A DNA stretch of 64,000 nucleotides from Rusavskia elegans. Its lineage: Eukaryota > Ascomycota > Lecanoromycetes > Teloschistales > Teloschistaceae. Numbering within the stretch: the first letter of the stretch is position 1; each line of letters opens with the position of its first letter. Positions 46,809 to 58,738 of this stretch are shown one piece after another. Under the pieces are notes generated by a model. It was not told the DNA's origin. It saw only the letters and a list, made by a program, of their open reading frames with translations, and searched no databases. Made by a program: the position numbers and the translations under genes. The stretch lies in NCBI GenBank assembly GCA_011316305.1, contig SAUG01000123.1, positions 62,001-126,000 of the forward strand, written 5' to 3'.

Positions 46809-49739
46809 GATCATCACACAAGGAGTTGAGGAAGTCAGGCAGGAGGAACAGGCTCGCTGTCAGGAGGCTGGCGGTGCCTCAGTCGAACTGAAATTGACTG
46901 TCGACCTCAAAAAGAAGAACATTTATGAGGTGCCGGAAGAGGTCATTGACATATTGAAGCCGGATGTAGTGCGGTGAGTAGCTTCTGGTGGTCTTACAGT
47001 TGCCCTCGGAAGGTCACATTTTCCCGTCTCGTCATTGACAGCGTGGATTTAGTCTTCATCTAGCAGGCAATCAAATATACTATCTTCCCGACCAGTTCTC
47101 AGCATGTTTGCCTTTGAGGTATCTGAATCTGCGCGAGAACCTCTTCCAAGATTTTCCAAAGCCAGTGAGCAGCAACAGTCACCGGCTTCATCCCACAACT
47201 GACTAGTTCACAGCTTCTCTCCTTACCTGATCTAGAAGTCCTCGATCTTGGGCATAACAGGATTCACAATTTTCCAGAGGACATTGGACGTATCAAAGCT
47301 CTGAGATATTTCGACATGACAAGGAACGCCATCAAAAGTGTTCCTAGTGGCTTAAAAGACCTCAATAATTTGAAGGTCGTGAAGCTTGGGGGAAATCCAT
47401 TGCGCCCGGACATTGCACGGATTGTCGTTACCAAGGACACCTATGCATCTCACGATGAGATGCAGGAACATCTCGCCCTTATGACTTCCAATCTGAAGAA
47501 GTACCTCAAAGGAGAAGCGGCTTCGAAAGAATCCGAAGGCTCAAGGTTCGGGACACTCGGTGATGTGCCTCCTAGCGCTAATTTGCCATGCAGCAGTGAG
47601 GGCCCATTGGAGACACCCCGTCCATTAATTCGGAACGGCAGTCATCGTTTCCCACTGAAACTGAATGGCACTGGCCCTGAATCATCATCTGAAGCAAGAT
47701 CGCCAGGATTCGCCAAACCTCCCATACCTACGCGTTCTCATTTTCGCGTCACATCGGGTCAGGAGAATTTGATGCCAAAGGCTTCCTTTCGCCGACCAGG
47801 TCTCACGCCACTATATGTTGGCAATGAAAGAAACAGATCCAATAGCGAGAGTGTGCTACAAGTGACGCAGAACAATCGCAGTAAACGCATGGGAATGGTG
47901 ACCAAAAAGAATAACGATCTTGTTACGGTCAGAGAGAACCAGCAGCACCGATCTAGCTTTCACCTCCGCGGTCAAAGTCATGCATCTGCTTTGCGTGAGT
48001 GGCATGGTGAAGAGGAGCTCGACAGACCTTGCCCTGTCAGGGTTCATCATAGGAATCGACGGCGCCATCCGCAACCCCTTCACCCACATGGATCGCTTAC
48101 TCCGTATTTGTCCAAATTGCGGAACAGTGGCACTTTTCGGGAAAAATCCACATTTGGAGATACTGCAAAAGGTCTCAAGTTTTCGCTATCTACGTTCGTG
48201 CAATGTACGAAAGACCTGATCAAATCGCTTCCAAGTTCGCAGCCGAGGCAATGGTCCAGAGTGAGGGATGCCCAACACGACGCGGAATTTGGGATGAATG
48301 GCCTTCACCATTCCATCAATAGCCTAGTTCGTGGAGAGAAGAAGACTATTAGCAGTACGCGGAAGTCTAGAAAGAAAGATGTAACACTCTCGATCAACGC
48401 TTGTCTGTCAGCTGTTGCCCTTTACACACAGCTGGGTCATCTCCTTCTCAACCAATCGGCGCAATTATTAGCTGAAGGAGAAAGAATGTACATCCGAAAC
48501 ATCATCGTGCTCACTCTAGGATGTTCTGCAGAAGCATGTCACGCTTTAAATGGAGATGCACAACGTTCCAAGCGATCAACAATCACTCAAAAGTGGCTCA
48601 AAGAGCACAAGCCTCCGGCTTTAAGCAACCATCTTGTCACCCAGGACGGACCACTTCGCGATCAATCGCTTACACCCACTCGTGAGCGCCCTGTTACAGC
48701 AAAGCGAATCGTTCGGAACGGAACGACATCTCCCCAACAAGTTCTTCCTTTTGTCAAGCCTGTAGCTACAACGCAGCCTGCAGTCCCCCTATTCTTCAAC
48801 GGTCGGAGCAGATCAAACAGTCGCGCGGATCAGTACCCCCTGCCATCGAGCACAGATAGCACCTTTCCTTTCTCCCCTATGATGACCCCTGCACTGACAC
48901 CTCAGTCTTCGGGTCTATTCAGTATACCTGGCACGCCATTAAACCGTTCGCGCAGCAGCAGCGTCGCAGCAGGTGCCCACAGCGGTCGGGCTTACCCTAT
49001 GAGTAGCAACCCGTACTTCGAGCTCGACTATGATTCCCAGGTCCAATTTGACAAATTTTGCAACCCTCTCGAATCGACCGTCGTCCAAGGTCGCAAGATT
49101 CTTCCAATCATCAAAGAGCACTTTATCCGTTGCCTCAATGAAGTTCAGACCGAACACGACCGCGCCTCCTGTGAGGACTGGTCCAAAAGGGTCCGCACAT
49201 GCAGTATGGCCTCCGAATTGAGCGATGTTATGTCCAAACGTATCCAGGCCGTCAGATTTCAGGATCCAAATCTCCGGAACGACAAAAGCTTCTGGGATCT
49301 CTGCAGAAAATACTTACGTACCATCGGCGAACTTCTGGAAGATGTCCGAGGTGGCATTACTGAGGGCTACTTCAAGCAGGATATCATCAACCTGGTGCGT
49401 CCTATCTACCGCTCGTCTAAAGAAGCGACAACAGAACTTCAAGAGTCGCCGTGGAGTTCGGGATACATGGGTAATAGCACCACCACGACTTCGCCAGCAA
49501 GCATCAACAGTAGTGTCTTTGGTCATTCGCGGGGACGTGGCTCTTCGGGCTCGAACTCTGGTGCCGTCAATGTTGCGATACCGTCTACACCGCTTTCGGC
49601 TGCGTTGGGCCCTGCAGCGCAAGCGACGGTGCCGTCGACGCCGGCGAGCGTGAATTGGGAAAAGTGTTCTCAGAAGAATTTCTTTGTCAGGCACGATGCG
49701 TACCAGCAGGTGCAACAGACGATGGTTCATCGGCGCTGA
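46786..49739 (+). CDS. SOG2: Leucine-rich-repeat RAM pathway protein Sog2
   Basis: Sog2 works with the Cbk1/Mob2 NDR-kinase network that controls polarised growth and cell separation. Exons are 46786-46973, 47053-47164 and 47214-49739, about 941 residues. Splicing gives a continuous LRR block: PDVVRLHLAGNQIYYLPDQF, LPLRYLNLRENLFQDFPKP, LPDLEVLDLGHNRIHNFPEDI, ALRYFDMTRNAIKSVPSGL and LKVVKLGGNPL. A long Ser/Pro-rich linker follows, then the SOG2 domain (ALYTQLGHLLLNQSAQLLAEG, IRNIIVLTLGCSAEACHALN, and FDKFCNPLESTVVQGRKILP). The C-terminus ends in FFVRHDAYQQVQQTMVHRR. The exon 1/2 junction is fixed by the LRR frame. Confidence 0.93.
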
Positions 49740-50175
49740 GGAATGGGGGATATGCTCCACATGGGGATGGGTGCCTGGACCTTTGTCAATCCTCTTTAAC
49801 GACGGTATGCGGTGTTTATGGAACCGGGCAAAGGGGAAAACATATGCATAGCGAGGACAGGGAGACGGTGCATGAGATACCCCCATACGAGTGGATGATG
49901 AAGAATGCAAGTAGTTTAATCGAGCGAGCTTGAGAGATGGATGTAATTAATTGAAACAAGAGCTCGTGAATGCGCTATCTGTGAAAGAAAGAATTGGGTA
50001 TCAATATCCTGGTAGAGATCGTCATACATATCGTTGCCCGGTCCATTCAATCCGCAATTCCTCACCCGCAGACACCCCAGGCTCCAATCGCTAAAGGAAA
50101 GAATGATGCTTAACGCCTATCGACAACCATCATAATAATAACTTGTCATCCCTCGACGACTCCGATCATCAAGAC
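49740..50175. other. Convergent intergenic region SOG2 / membrane protein
   Basis: 436 bp between two 3' ends. No supported feature. Confidence 0.4.
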
Positions 50176-51001
50176 CTAGAACCTCTCGCCCATCATAGCA
50201 GGGTGATGAGCCAAATCCGGCTTCCCAACCTGCTCGCAGCGCTCCTCAAACTGTACGTTGTTCATCGGCGCACTAATATTCCGTCTCGGATCCACCTCCC
50301 TGCTCTGCTGTCCATAATGCGGGCCGACCGTATCGGACCTCTGCAGCGCAAACGGCCTCAAATGCTTCGTATCGGCTCGATGAATGCTCGTCGCAGGCGT
50401 CGACATCATAGTCACGGGCATGGGCAAAGCCTTTTGCGCGGCAACGGCTCCATACGCTCGTACTTGGCGGGCGGTGACGCCGAGTTTTCGTTGGCGGAAG
50501 ATGTAGCTGGCGAAGATGTTTGCGATGCCGAGGATTACGACGACGATGCCGGAGGAGATGACGATGCGCCAGTAGGAGACGCCGAGGGATTTTTGGGAGG
50601 TGGCTTCTTTGTTGAGGTTGCCGAGGACGGAGACGCCGACGATGGTCATGAGGATGCCGAGGGTGACGAAGCCGTGGGATGGGGAGAGGAGGGGCCAGGA
50701 GTTCAGGATGTAGGTGCGGAAGAGGGGGGTTTCGGTTAAGATTAGGAACACTGGGGAAAAGGGGTGGTTAGCCTAATGATATTTGGAAGGGGGGGAGGAA
50801 GAAAGAGGACTTACTGCTCAAGGCGGCTGTGATGACGTGGCTGACTGCGTCGAAGAAGAAGAATTTGGAGACGATGAAGGTTTTGACGAGCATGGAGAAG
50901 CTGGCGACGATGACGGCGAAGAGGCCGATGATGTTCATGGCTCGGATGACGTTGAGGATGATGTAGCCTGGACCTGCCAGAGGTTTCTTGAAAAAAGGCA
51001 T
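50176..51001 (-). CDS. Four-helix membrane protein (DUF7598-like)
   Basis: Exons are 51001-50815 and 50750-50176, about 253 residues. Four hydrophobic segments are seen: IRAMNIIGLFAVIVASFSML, FFFDAVSHVITAALSMFLIL, FVTLGILMTIVGVSVLGNL and IVISSGIVVVILGIANIFASY. The C-terminal ~95 residues are soluble and contain ARQVRAYGAVAAQK and a Pro/Arg-rich end. The start MPFFKKPLAGPGYII with the first helix matches small fungal membrane proteins grouped as DUF7598, as I recall them. No known activity. Location is a membrane of unknown type. Confidence 0.75.
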
Positions 51002-52726
51002 CTTGAATGCTTGGGTTTCTTTCTGCTGAGCGTGTTTCTTGATGGTGGTGAAGTTGGACGAGATATCCTGACGAGTGTGGTTGGATGATTCGCTGCTCAG
51101 CAGTGGATTCGAAGACGAGTGAGTACGAAAAGAAGGAAAAGCAAGAACGACGCAGTCGACTTGTGTTATTAGATAGTAAAAGTAGTGATGAGGAAGAATT
51201 GAAAAGAAAGCACGCAGAGTCAGGACTTGACAAAGAGGAAGAAGAATGAGCAACGCCGAAGATCAGGAAAGGAAGGAAAGTGAGGACAAAGAGAGCAAGG
51301 TGAATAGGTATATCCTATTGTCGCGAGTTAGGAGTCATTGTGGTTCATTGTGCCGTGTCTGGAACAATAGCCAGGTTCGATGTGTATTGTCATGGAAGGT
51401 GTAGAGGTCGATGGCTGAGCGGGATTGGTGGACCTGGGAACCATGGGATGAGCGCGGCAGCATGAGATGGACCTACATGCATCAAAGTGAGATCTGATAC
51501 AAAGGCACCCTTTGGAGATGATGGTCAGGATCAGCCAAGCGGTGGCTCTCGGTCGTTGTGCTTGCTGCACTTTGTGTTTCATCTCTGAACCCTAGAAAGG
51601 TCGGCGGCTACACGCCGAGAGACGCGATGAAGGACGCGTAGAGAGGCATCAGATTCCTACAAATCCGTGTCAGATCGCCGTGACCAAGATCCAGACATTG
51701 GAGCAATAACGTAGCCCCATACCTAATTCGGCCTAGCTTGGTGTACACGTCTTGGCAGAAAAAGCAAAGAAGAGGAAAAGGGTCTCCGTCCTTGCCGTCC
51801 TTCCTCTACCACGAGCTTACCATCTTCCACCGGCTCTTGTCTAACACATACAAACATCTCGTAGTCAGTCTAACCACGGTATAGTGTTTCCCAAGGGGTT
51901 TCCTCGCTTCCAATCGGACCGTTCGTGCCTTTCCACATTGCTTGCAACAAGTACCTACTCATTTCTTTGGATATTGTACGCCCATTGAAACGCCAGACCT
52001 GGAAATTTTGCAACAAACGCATGCTTTAGCCTACGCTCGCCGTCAATGCGGTCATTTCAGTGGTCGACGCTGATGCGAGCTTGCTGTGCCCATCGACCCA
52101 GATCGTCTAATGAACCTGGCGCTGTTGGAGTGTTCCCCTTTCAACACCAACATGTCAACGAGGCTGAGCCAGCTACCTCACTGGTCCATCTTGTTTTTGT
52201 AACTCTTCACTCCCACTCCACGAGTGAAGCTCGACGTACCTTCCAACCCACTATGGAGCGGAACATCCGTCATCCCAGACGGCCCTGTTTATGGTGCCTC
52301 CTCCTGGACCCCAGTTCCGAACTCATTGCTCACTAGATAAATTGCAACAGTCTGATTCTTCACCGAGCTCGGACAAATGGCCAACATCAATGTCTGGACC
52401 TCTCATTTTCGCTGTTGGACATCGCTTGTCATTGGCGTCGAGGTTTGGCTGGCTGGCAATGACACGGACCAAATGACGGCGCTCAAGGGGTCAAACGAAA
52501 GTCACCACGAAACCCTGTATTTGTGTGATACACACTAGACTCATGTAGCGACGGCTACGAGAAAACTGCCCTCGGTAAGTTGGCACTACGACATGGAATA
52601 TTTCCTTTATCAAGCCCCTACATCCGTCAACTGTTCCGATATTCCACGTTGTCTTCCTGCTCTCTTACACTACCTCAACATTCCCTTCTCTTCTCATCCA
52701 TCCAAAGCTCTCAACCTATCTTGACA
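51002..52726. other. 1.7-kb intergenic region
   Basis: Upstream of the membrane-protein gene and of the damaged secreted-protein gene. A small stem (GGCGG-CTACA-CGCCG) is present near 51602. Open frames of up to 96 codons have no supporting features. I see no RNA gene or transposon ends. Confidence 0.4.
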
Positions 52727-55030
52727 ATGCATCCTCTCTTCCAGGTGTTCTCAAGCCTGGTCTGCTTGCTTGCCACATCAAGTCGTGCTACCGCTGAGGT
52801 GCCGTTCAAGTTGAACCATAAGCGACAAGACACAGCAACATCGACGTCCTTGAGACCACTGGGACATACTGAACGCAGCCCTTTCCGAATTACCGAGTAG
52901 TGTCACTGGACCGTTGGCAACCCAACTTTCCCAGGTCAGTCCCGTAGTTCAGAAACAAGCCGCCGCTGGGACTACTACGGGGGTATCGCCCACTGCTACA
53001 TCAGAGTCTTCTGATCGAGGCGACATTCTTGTTTCCGTTGAGAAACCTTCCCTTTGTTCGGAATCGGCAATTCAATTTCTTCGTTATATCGTATCCCAAC
53101 GGGCACTATCCTCATTCAGACTGAATCCGGCGGTGACGGTTGGGCCGAGGAGGGTTCAATATGGAACATCACCACAAGTAATGGGGTCGAGTTGAAGGAT
53201 CTCGAAGTGGCCTGCGCGGGCAGCGCCTGTACCGGCGTCAATGGTAACAAACGAGAGGACGGACTGATAACGCAGAATCCTGACAAAGGCTGGTGAGCTG
53301 GTCGTATGTTCTCTCAGTTGGTCTTTCAGCTTACGGCAAGCTCGTCTTTGAATGTCACAGCCAAAATGCTTAAGATTCTTCCGGTTCCGGGCTCACTTAC
53401 CAGCTGATAGGAAATCAGTGCCTTCTGTGAAAATAACTGGCCAGACATCCGGTGGGAACCCCGTCGATGGCAAATACGATCTGACCATCACGTCCACCCC
53501 TCCTTGTGGCCTGCCAACCTCCCAAAACTGCTCGGAGCGAAAATTCGATCCTTCCGACGATCAATGGGCGGCATACTCCACGGACGATTCCTTCACAAAG
53601 TACCTGGCGGAAAGAACATCAACAACCTGTCTTCTCTATTGGCGAAGTCAGCACCGGTTTCCTTCCGACCACCGACGCTGCGAACTTCATCTGTAACCCG
53701 GACGCAGGCACCCTGTACACCTGCAATTTCCAAGCTATACTCAATGTGATTCTAGCAGCGCAGATACCGCGGCCGGATACCTCGTTGTTCCCTCGGTCGT
53801 CCGGATGAGCCAAATGCTGCAGTTGCTGTACAATACCATCCAGAATCCTCAAAACGAGATGGCAGGCTATATCACGCAGATTGTTATCAAATTCTTTGCC
53901 CCTATCCCCACGCAGGAATGGACAGCCGTTATAGCCGCTGTGTCTTCGATCGTTGGGCTTTTCGTCTTTGCTTCGATTCTTCTGGATGCTTTAACAGCAG
54001 GCGCTTTGACTGGAGTCCTAGTGGCTGCGATTGTTGGTATCCAGAGCGCCCTTGCGGCGGCAGTTAACTTCAAGAACGGATTTACCAAAGAGAAACCCGA
54101 TGCAACATATATGGCCATTGACGGCAATTACGCACATGGTGTCATGGACTATTGTCGCGGGCTTCAAGAAATCATCGACAGTACGTGGAACAGTACCGAG
54201 CTAGGATCCAGTGGGATTGCTAAGGCTCTCAGTAGCGGCGTGTGGTTGTCCGTACCCAATCCGTTCAATGTCACAGGAATCTACGAAGACGCTCGGGACT
54301 GGATCGACAATCTGCTAGTGACGAGCTACATCAATAAAGCTATGAAGGACAACGACGCGTACATCCTTCTCCTTCCATACGGCGATATGAGCTACTTCGG
54401 TACCGAGGACAGACATAATTTCACCCAAGATGAGTGCGCCAATCATTGGGCCAATGACCCAAGTTGGCCTTACTTTGCTACTTGCGACATCAGCCTAGGG
54501 CCGGGTGGTAAAGAGGGAATGGCCGTTGTCGTACGGCCAAGGACGTCCGCGGTCGAATGGCAATGGGCAAGCTACACATGGGATGCTCAGGCCATGATGG
54601 AGTCTTCGCTCTACAGCTACGCCGAGCACGGTTACGACTACAGTCTGACGACGCTGAATTTTGAAGATATCCTCAGCAAGGGATCCCAAGAGACCCTTGA
54701 GGAGTGGAAGAGGCTGCCGTTCATCGCACCGGGTCTTTCAACCTTGCTATCTGCGAAATATCGAATATGGCGTTTGTAAATGGAGGTGATTGGGTTCAAC
54801 TTGATGCAAGTCTTCCTCAAGTGCCAATCATCCCCCATTCAGCTGGCGGCATTTGCTAATTTGGTGTCTTGCAGATGGGCTCTAACAAGGGTTGGCATTT
54901 GCCATATCCTTGGTTGCGCCAATACGCCAATACCACCACCGGATCTGGACTGCAAATGTTCGTTGACCATGTCCCGGCCAAGATGAGAAAGAGCATTGAG
55001 CTGCCTATACCAGAAGGTGTCTATAATTAG
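52727..55030 (+). pseudogene. Decayed gene for a secreted protein (DUF7872-like)
   Basis: A signal peptide (MHPLFQVFSSLVCLLATSS) begins at 52727. Successive segments then fall in different frames with no fitting introns: LPSSVTGPLATQLSQ (52880s); LIQTESGGDGWAEEGSIW (53090s); GGNPVDGKYDLTITS (53450s); GFLPTTDAANFICNPDAGTL (53650s). An intact run from about 53745 to 54740 has YLVVPSVVRMSQMLQLLYN, a hydrophobic stretch (FVFASILLDALTAGALTGVL), ILLLPYGDMSYFGTE, DECANHWANDPSWPY and CDISLG. After another shift comes CEISNMAFVNGGDWVQLD, an intron at about 54820-54874, and a tail ending at 55030. The motif order resembles the fungal DUF7872 secreted proteins. At least five frame breaks argue for a pseudogene, although the 325-codon C-terminal part stays open. 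Confidence 0.6.
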
Positions 55031-55476
55031 GTACTGTGTAAGTCTGAAGCGGGCTGCATATATTGGACTTATGCGAGTCGGAGAGGAGCTGAACTTCTTG
55101 TAAATTTGGGACATTTAAACTCCGAAATTTTCAATGAGATATTAACCTACCAAACATGATCGTGCTCATATTCGTCACTACTGGCCTCTGACCCTGAGCC
55201 GAGTGAACATGAAATACTCCACGCCAGCTGAAATTTTCTCAACCCATACTCTTACACTAACTGAAAACACCCCCAATGCGGAAAAGCACTGGCAGAACTT
55301 CGGGGAAAAAGCCCTTAGCATAAGTAGAGCTGGAGCGGTTTCGTCTTCTAAAATAATGTTACTCTGACCAACATTTTGCATCTGCCCAAGTCTACCAGAG
55401 CGATCCTGAAAGCCTAACACCATTCGTATCTCTACTTCCAAATACCCGCTTGTGACAGAACATATACAAGCCCGAA
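55031..55476. other. Intergenic region before the SERF gene
   Basis: 446 bp. It contains the SERF promoter; no other supported feature. Confidence 0.4.
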
Positions 55477-56092
55477 ATGGCCCGCGGTAATCAGCGCGAC
55501 AAGGCTCGCGAGAAGAATCAGAAGGAACTGGCTGGACAGGTACGGCAGCTTTGATCTCTCTATTGCCTTCTATTACCACTTTCCCGCAGAAATGCTAATA
55601 ACAGCTGTGAACTATAGAAGAACAAGAATACGGTATGACAATCCCCTGTCCATCCACTTCCCAATCAAATCCATAAAGCCGCAGCCCTCAACCGTTCCTC
55701 CATCCATCATCAAGAAGTGGAACAATGACATCGCCCACCGTTCTTGCTATTCGCTGCCGCTCCGCAAGATATATGCGTTGTTGAAGAGAATCCTGGGCTG
55801 ATGAAAATGTTGGTGGTAGCAATCCGGGACTGAATTCGCACGCACCAAGGAAGCACAGGCGGCGATTATGAGGGCGAAACAAGAAGGTATGGCTTCTCTT
55901 CTTTCCTTCCTTTCTCCCTCCTCTTCCGATCCACCATTCACACTTCCCGCGTCTTCTCCCGCCTCGGCCTATACCACCCTCAACTAAGCCTCTCCTCAAA
56001 AACAAAAAGAACAGCGGACGGATGACTGACCAACTACAGCCAGCGCCAAGAAGGGAGAAAGCAGTTCCGGCGGCGGAGATAAAAAGAAATAA
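55477..56092 (+). CDS. Small EDRK-rich factor (SERF, 4F5 family)
   Basis: Tiny highly charged protein of about 65 residues. Family members bind RNA and, in animals, promote amyloid formation. Four exons fit: 55477-55539 (MARGNQRDKAREKNQKEL then AGQ), 55618-55632 (15 nt, KNKNT), 55820-55886 (QSGTEFARTKEAQAAIMRAKQ) and 56040-56092 (ASAKKGESSSGGGDKKK). All splice sites are GT-AG and the joined frame gives the canonical 4F5 pattern, including GTExAR and EAxAAIMRAKQ. The introns are 78, 187 and 153 bp, long for this window. The gene is too short and split to appear as a single open frame. Confidence 0.88.
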
Positions 56093-56803
56093 ATCAATAT
56101 ACCAACCGACGCTGGACGGAGTAGATGGAGTTGGAAGGGGAATTAGAAGACTCAGATCTGATGCGGGATAACGATGCAGCGACTTTAGCGACCGCGAAGG
56201 CAGGAGTTTTCAGTCTAGGGGATGAGGCTTGCATTTGCGTATGGTGGTGTTTCAGGGCTCTGGAATGCGGTCGAGATTTAGATGAACGGTTGCATGGGAT
56301 CTTAAGCTCGGGAACTCAACGTGTCACCGAGCCAGCATATGCCCTTCCATCACCAGCTTCTTTCCGCCATCCTTGTTCCTTCTGGATAAAGTGCAATCCC
56401 TCTCTTTCGTGACCCTCTGATTCTCATTTCTCCCATAACGACATCTTGGTGAAGACATCAGCGGATTTCCTTATACCTGGATTGTTTCCCCCCTCGTTCT
56501 TATATCTATACGCTACACAAGTAAGTAGGGAAGCCAATTTATGGGTATCATCTAGATACACAATAACGCGCCGCAGAATCACCCCTCCACGATCGTGTTT
56601 TTCTTTGAATAATAAAGAATAGCACATTAAAAATACAGACGCTCTTCCCAGTCTACTGCAGTCCGAAGAAAACACATTTCCTGCCACGCCCATATCAATA
56701 CCTCCACTTTCCCTTCCCCCCTCCCTCCCTCCCTCCCTATCAATATCTCACCGCCAAATCCTTAACCCCCTTTTCTTTCCTCTCCTTCACCTCACAAATC
56801 CAA
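56093..56803. other. Convergent intergenic region with (CCTC)n tract
   Basis: 711 bp between SERF (+) and the carboxypeptidase (-). A CCCT/CCTC microsatellite lies near 56720-56740. No supported gene. Confidence 0.45.
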
Positions 56804-58738
56804 TCAAGAAGTCCCATTCTTGTATCCAACCTCGCTGAGGACGAAATCCCGCACGTAGGCGAACATAACGGCCGGTTGGTCGTGGGGAGCCATTTGGCCG
56901 GCGTTGAGGATGTGGTGGTAGGAGAGGTTGCGCTGGGGGTGGGGGGTGTTAGTTTGGGTGGTGGAGTGGTTGGTTGGTGGAGGATGGGAGGGGAGGAAGG
57001 GGAAGGGAGGGGGGAGGGGAGGTAGGGGAGGAAGGAAGGGGAAGGGAGGGGGGAGGGGAGGGGGGAAGGCAGAGGGGTTAGTATACCTCATATCCCCAAT
57101 GCGCTACACAAGTGCCGTTGAGAATGAATTCGTGGCTGGGTGGGTGTTGGAGGCCTTGTTTGCCGTTCCTGTAAACCATCATCATTAGCAAACTTGTTCA
57201 TGCATCCATCCATCCATCCAGCAGCCATTTTAGAGCGAAGAAGCAGAAGAAAAACCATCTATACCAAGTCATATTCTGCACCACCAACTCCGTCCCCCAA
57301 TGATTGAACAACGCATCCAAATCCCCACTATATACATGCACCTTCACCCCCTGTCCCAATATCTCCGGTAAAACCCGATACGCCGCCGGCTCCACCTCCT
57401 CCTGGCTCAACGTGTCGAAAACGGTTTCGTTGCAGCTTTCAACCCTCTTCTCGGGCGCATGGATCGCCTTTCGAACGGCCGCTTGGTTGAGCCAGTATGT
57501 GGGGCCGGAGTCATCGCGCGGGGAGTGGCATGTGGCACGGATGTTGTACGGGTCGAAGCAGGTGTTGAGGGTGGGGAGGTAGGCGAAGGCGGTGGTGTAG
57601 GTTGCGCAGCCGATGCTGCAGGGGGCGTTGATGGAGTCGTTGATGAGGGATGGGGTGTCTGGGATGGCGTCGAAGCAAGGGACTTGGCGTTTTCGGTTTC
57701 TTTGTTTGTGTTTGAGCAGGAAGTTGAGGCCTTCGGGGTTGCCGGGGATGTGGATCTTACCCGTGGGCGGGTACGTGAGCTGGGAGATGATTTTGTCGAA
57801 GCCGCATTGTTGGTCTGCAGCGGCGAAGGCGGAGAGGATTGGAAGGGGGATTTTGTAGAGGGCGGCGAATTGGTGGAGGTAGGTTGTTGTGACGACATCG
57901 GTCATGGCGGCGGTGTTGCCGAGGGTTGGGTCGCCGAGGACGATGGCTTTGAGATTGATGTTGAGGATGTTGCGGTTTGAGAGGAGGGCTTCGGTGAAGT
58001 AGGGGATCTTTTATCATGGTGTTAGACTCTTCCCTAGGCTTTTGAACAAGTGTTGCGTGATTAATGACAACGATGGATATGATGACTTGATGTGTGTATT
58101 TGGACGCTGATGATAGGGGTTTCTTACATAAATACCAGCATATGATTCCCCCATAATATAGGTATTCTTATATTTGAGTGCTGGGAAGCGATCGTAGAAT
58201 GCCATTAGCCAATGGAAAAAGTCTTTTGTAACTTCGGCATTGTTTGACGCAGCCTTACTGCCGCTGGAATAGCCCGTGCCCGGTGGTTGATCGACATAGA
58301 GCACGTTCGCAAGCTTCGTCCAGGAGTAGGGGTTGGGGCTGGGCACAGGTGTTCGCTCTTGAAATTGTAACGGCCCATTCTCGTATGTCAGTCCGGTCAA
58401 AGATGAACAGCCCGGGCCTCCATTCAGCCAAACTGTATCGATGTCAGGAAGGTTCGTGCAAGCTTGCGGTGTTTGGCTATACTAATGAAATTTTGCGATG
58501 CATTGTGGTTCTCGGCTTGAAACAGCCAGAAGAACAGTTGATCATCAGCGACGCCTGGGATTGGTATCTGTCCTGCCCAGCTAGAGGTCACATGGAAGGA
58601 GACATCTGGAAGAGAATGAACGGCGAAGCGAGTGACGTTCGGGTCTAGGGTCGAGGAAAGAGGGTTAGGTGCTGCTCTTGCGGATAATGCAAGCGCAAGG
58701 ACCTGGGCAAGGCAAGCTAGAGATGAGAAGAGTGCCAT
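56804..58738 (-). CDS. Secreted serine carboxypeptidase (peptidase family S10)
   Basis: Exons are 58738-58483, 58432-58128, 58007-57265, 57168-57087 and 56932-56804, about 504 residues. A signal peptide opens the protein (MALFSSLACLAQVLALALSARA). The S10 substrate motif IIWLNGGPGCSS is rebuilt across intron 1. The nucleophile is in YIMGESYAGIY, the catalytic Asp in VYSGDLDALFNHWG, and the catalytic His in ILNAGQMAPHDQP. Cys-rich segments (CNETVFD, CSIGCATYT) suggest disulfides, and several N-x-S/T sites are present. It would release C-terminal residues in an acidic extracellular or vacuolar setting. Intron 4 holds an unusual G-rich tandem sequence. Confidence 0.94.
56933..57086. repeat. G-rich duplicated tract inside carboxypeptidase intron 4
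   Basis: On the plus strand a GGGGAGGAAGGGGAAGGGAG-type unit of about 33 bp occurs twice (about 56991-57060), with many runs of three or more G. The transcript strand is therefore C-rich. The tract can in principle form a G-quadruplex on the template strand. Confidence 0.7.
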
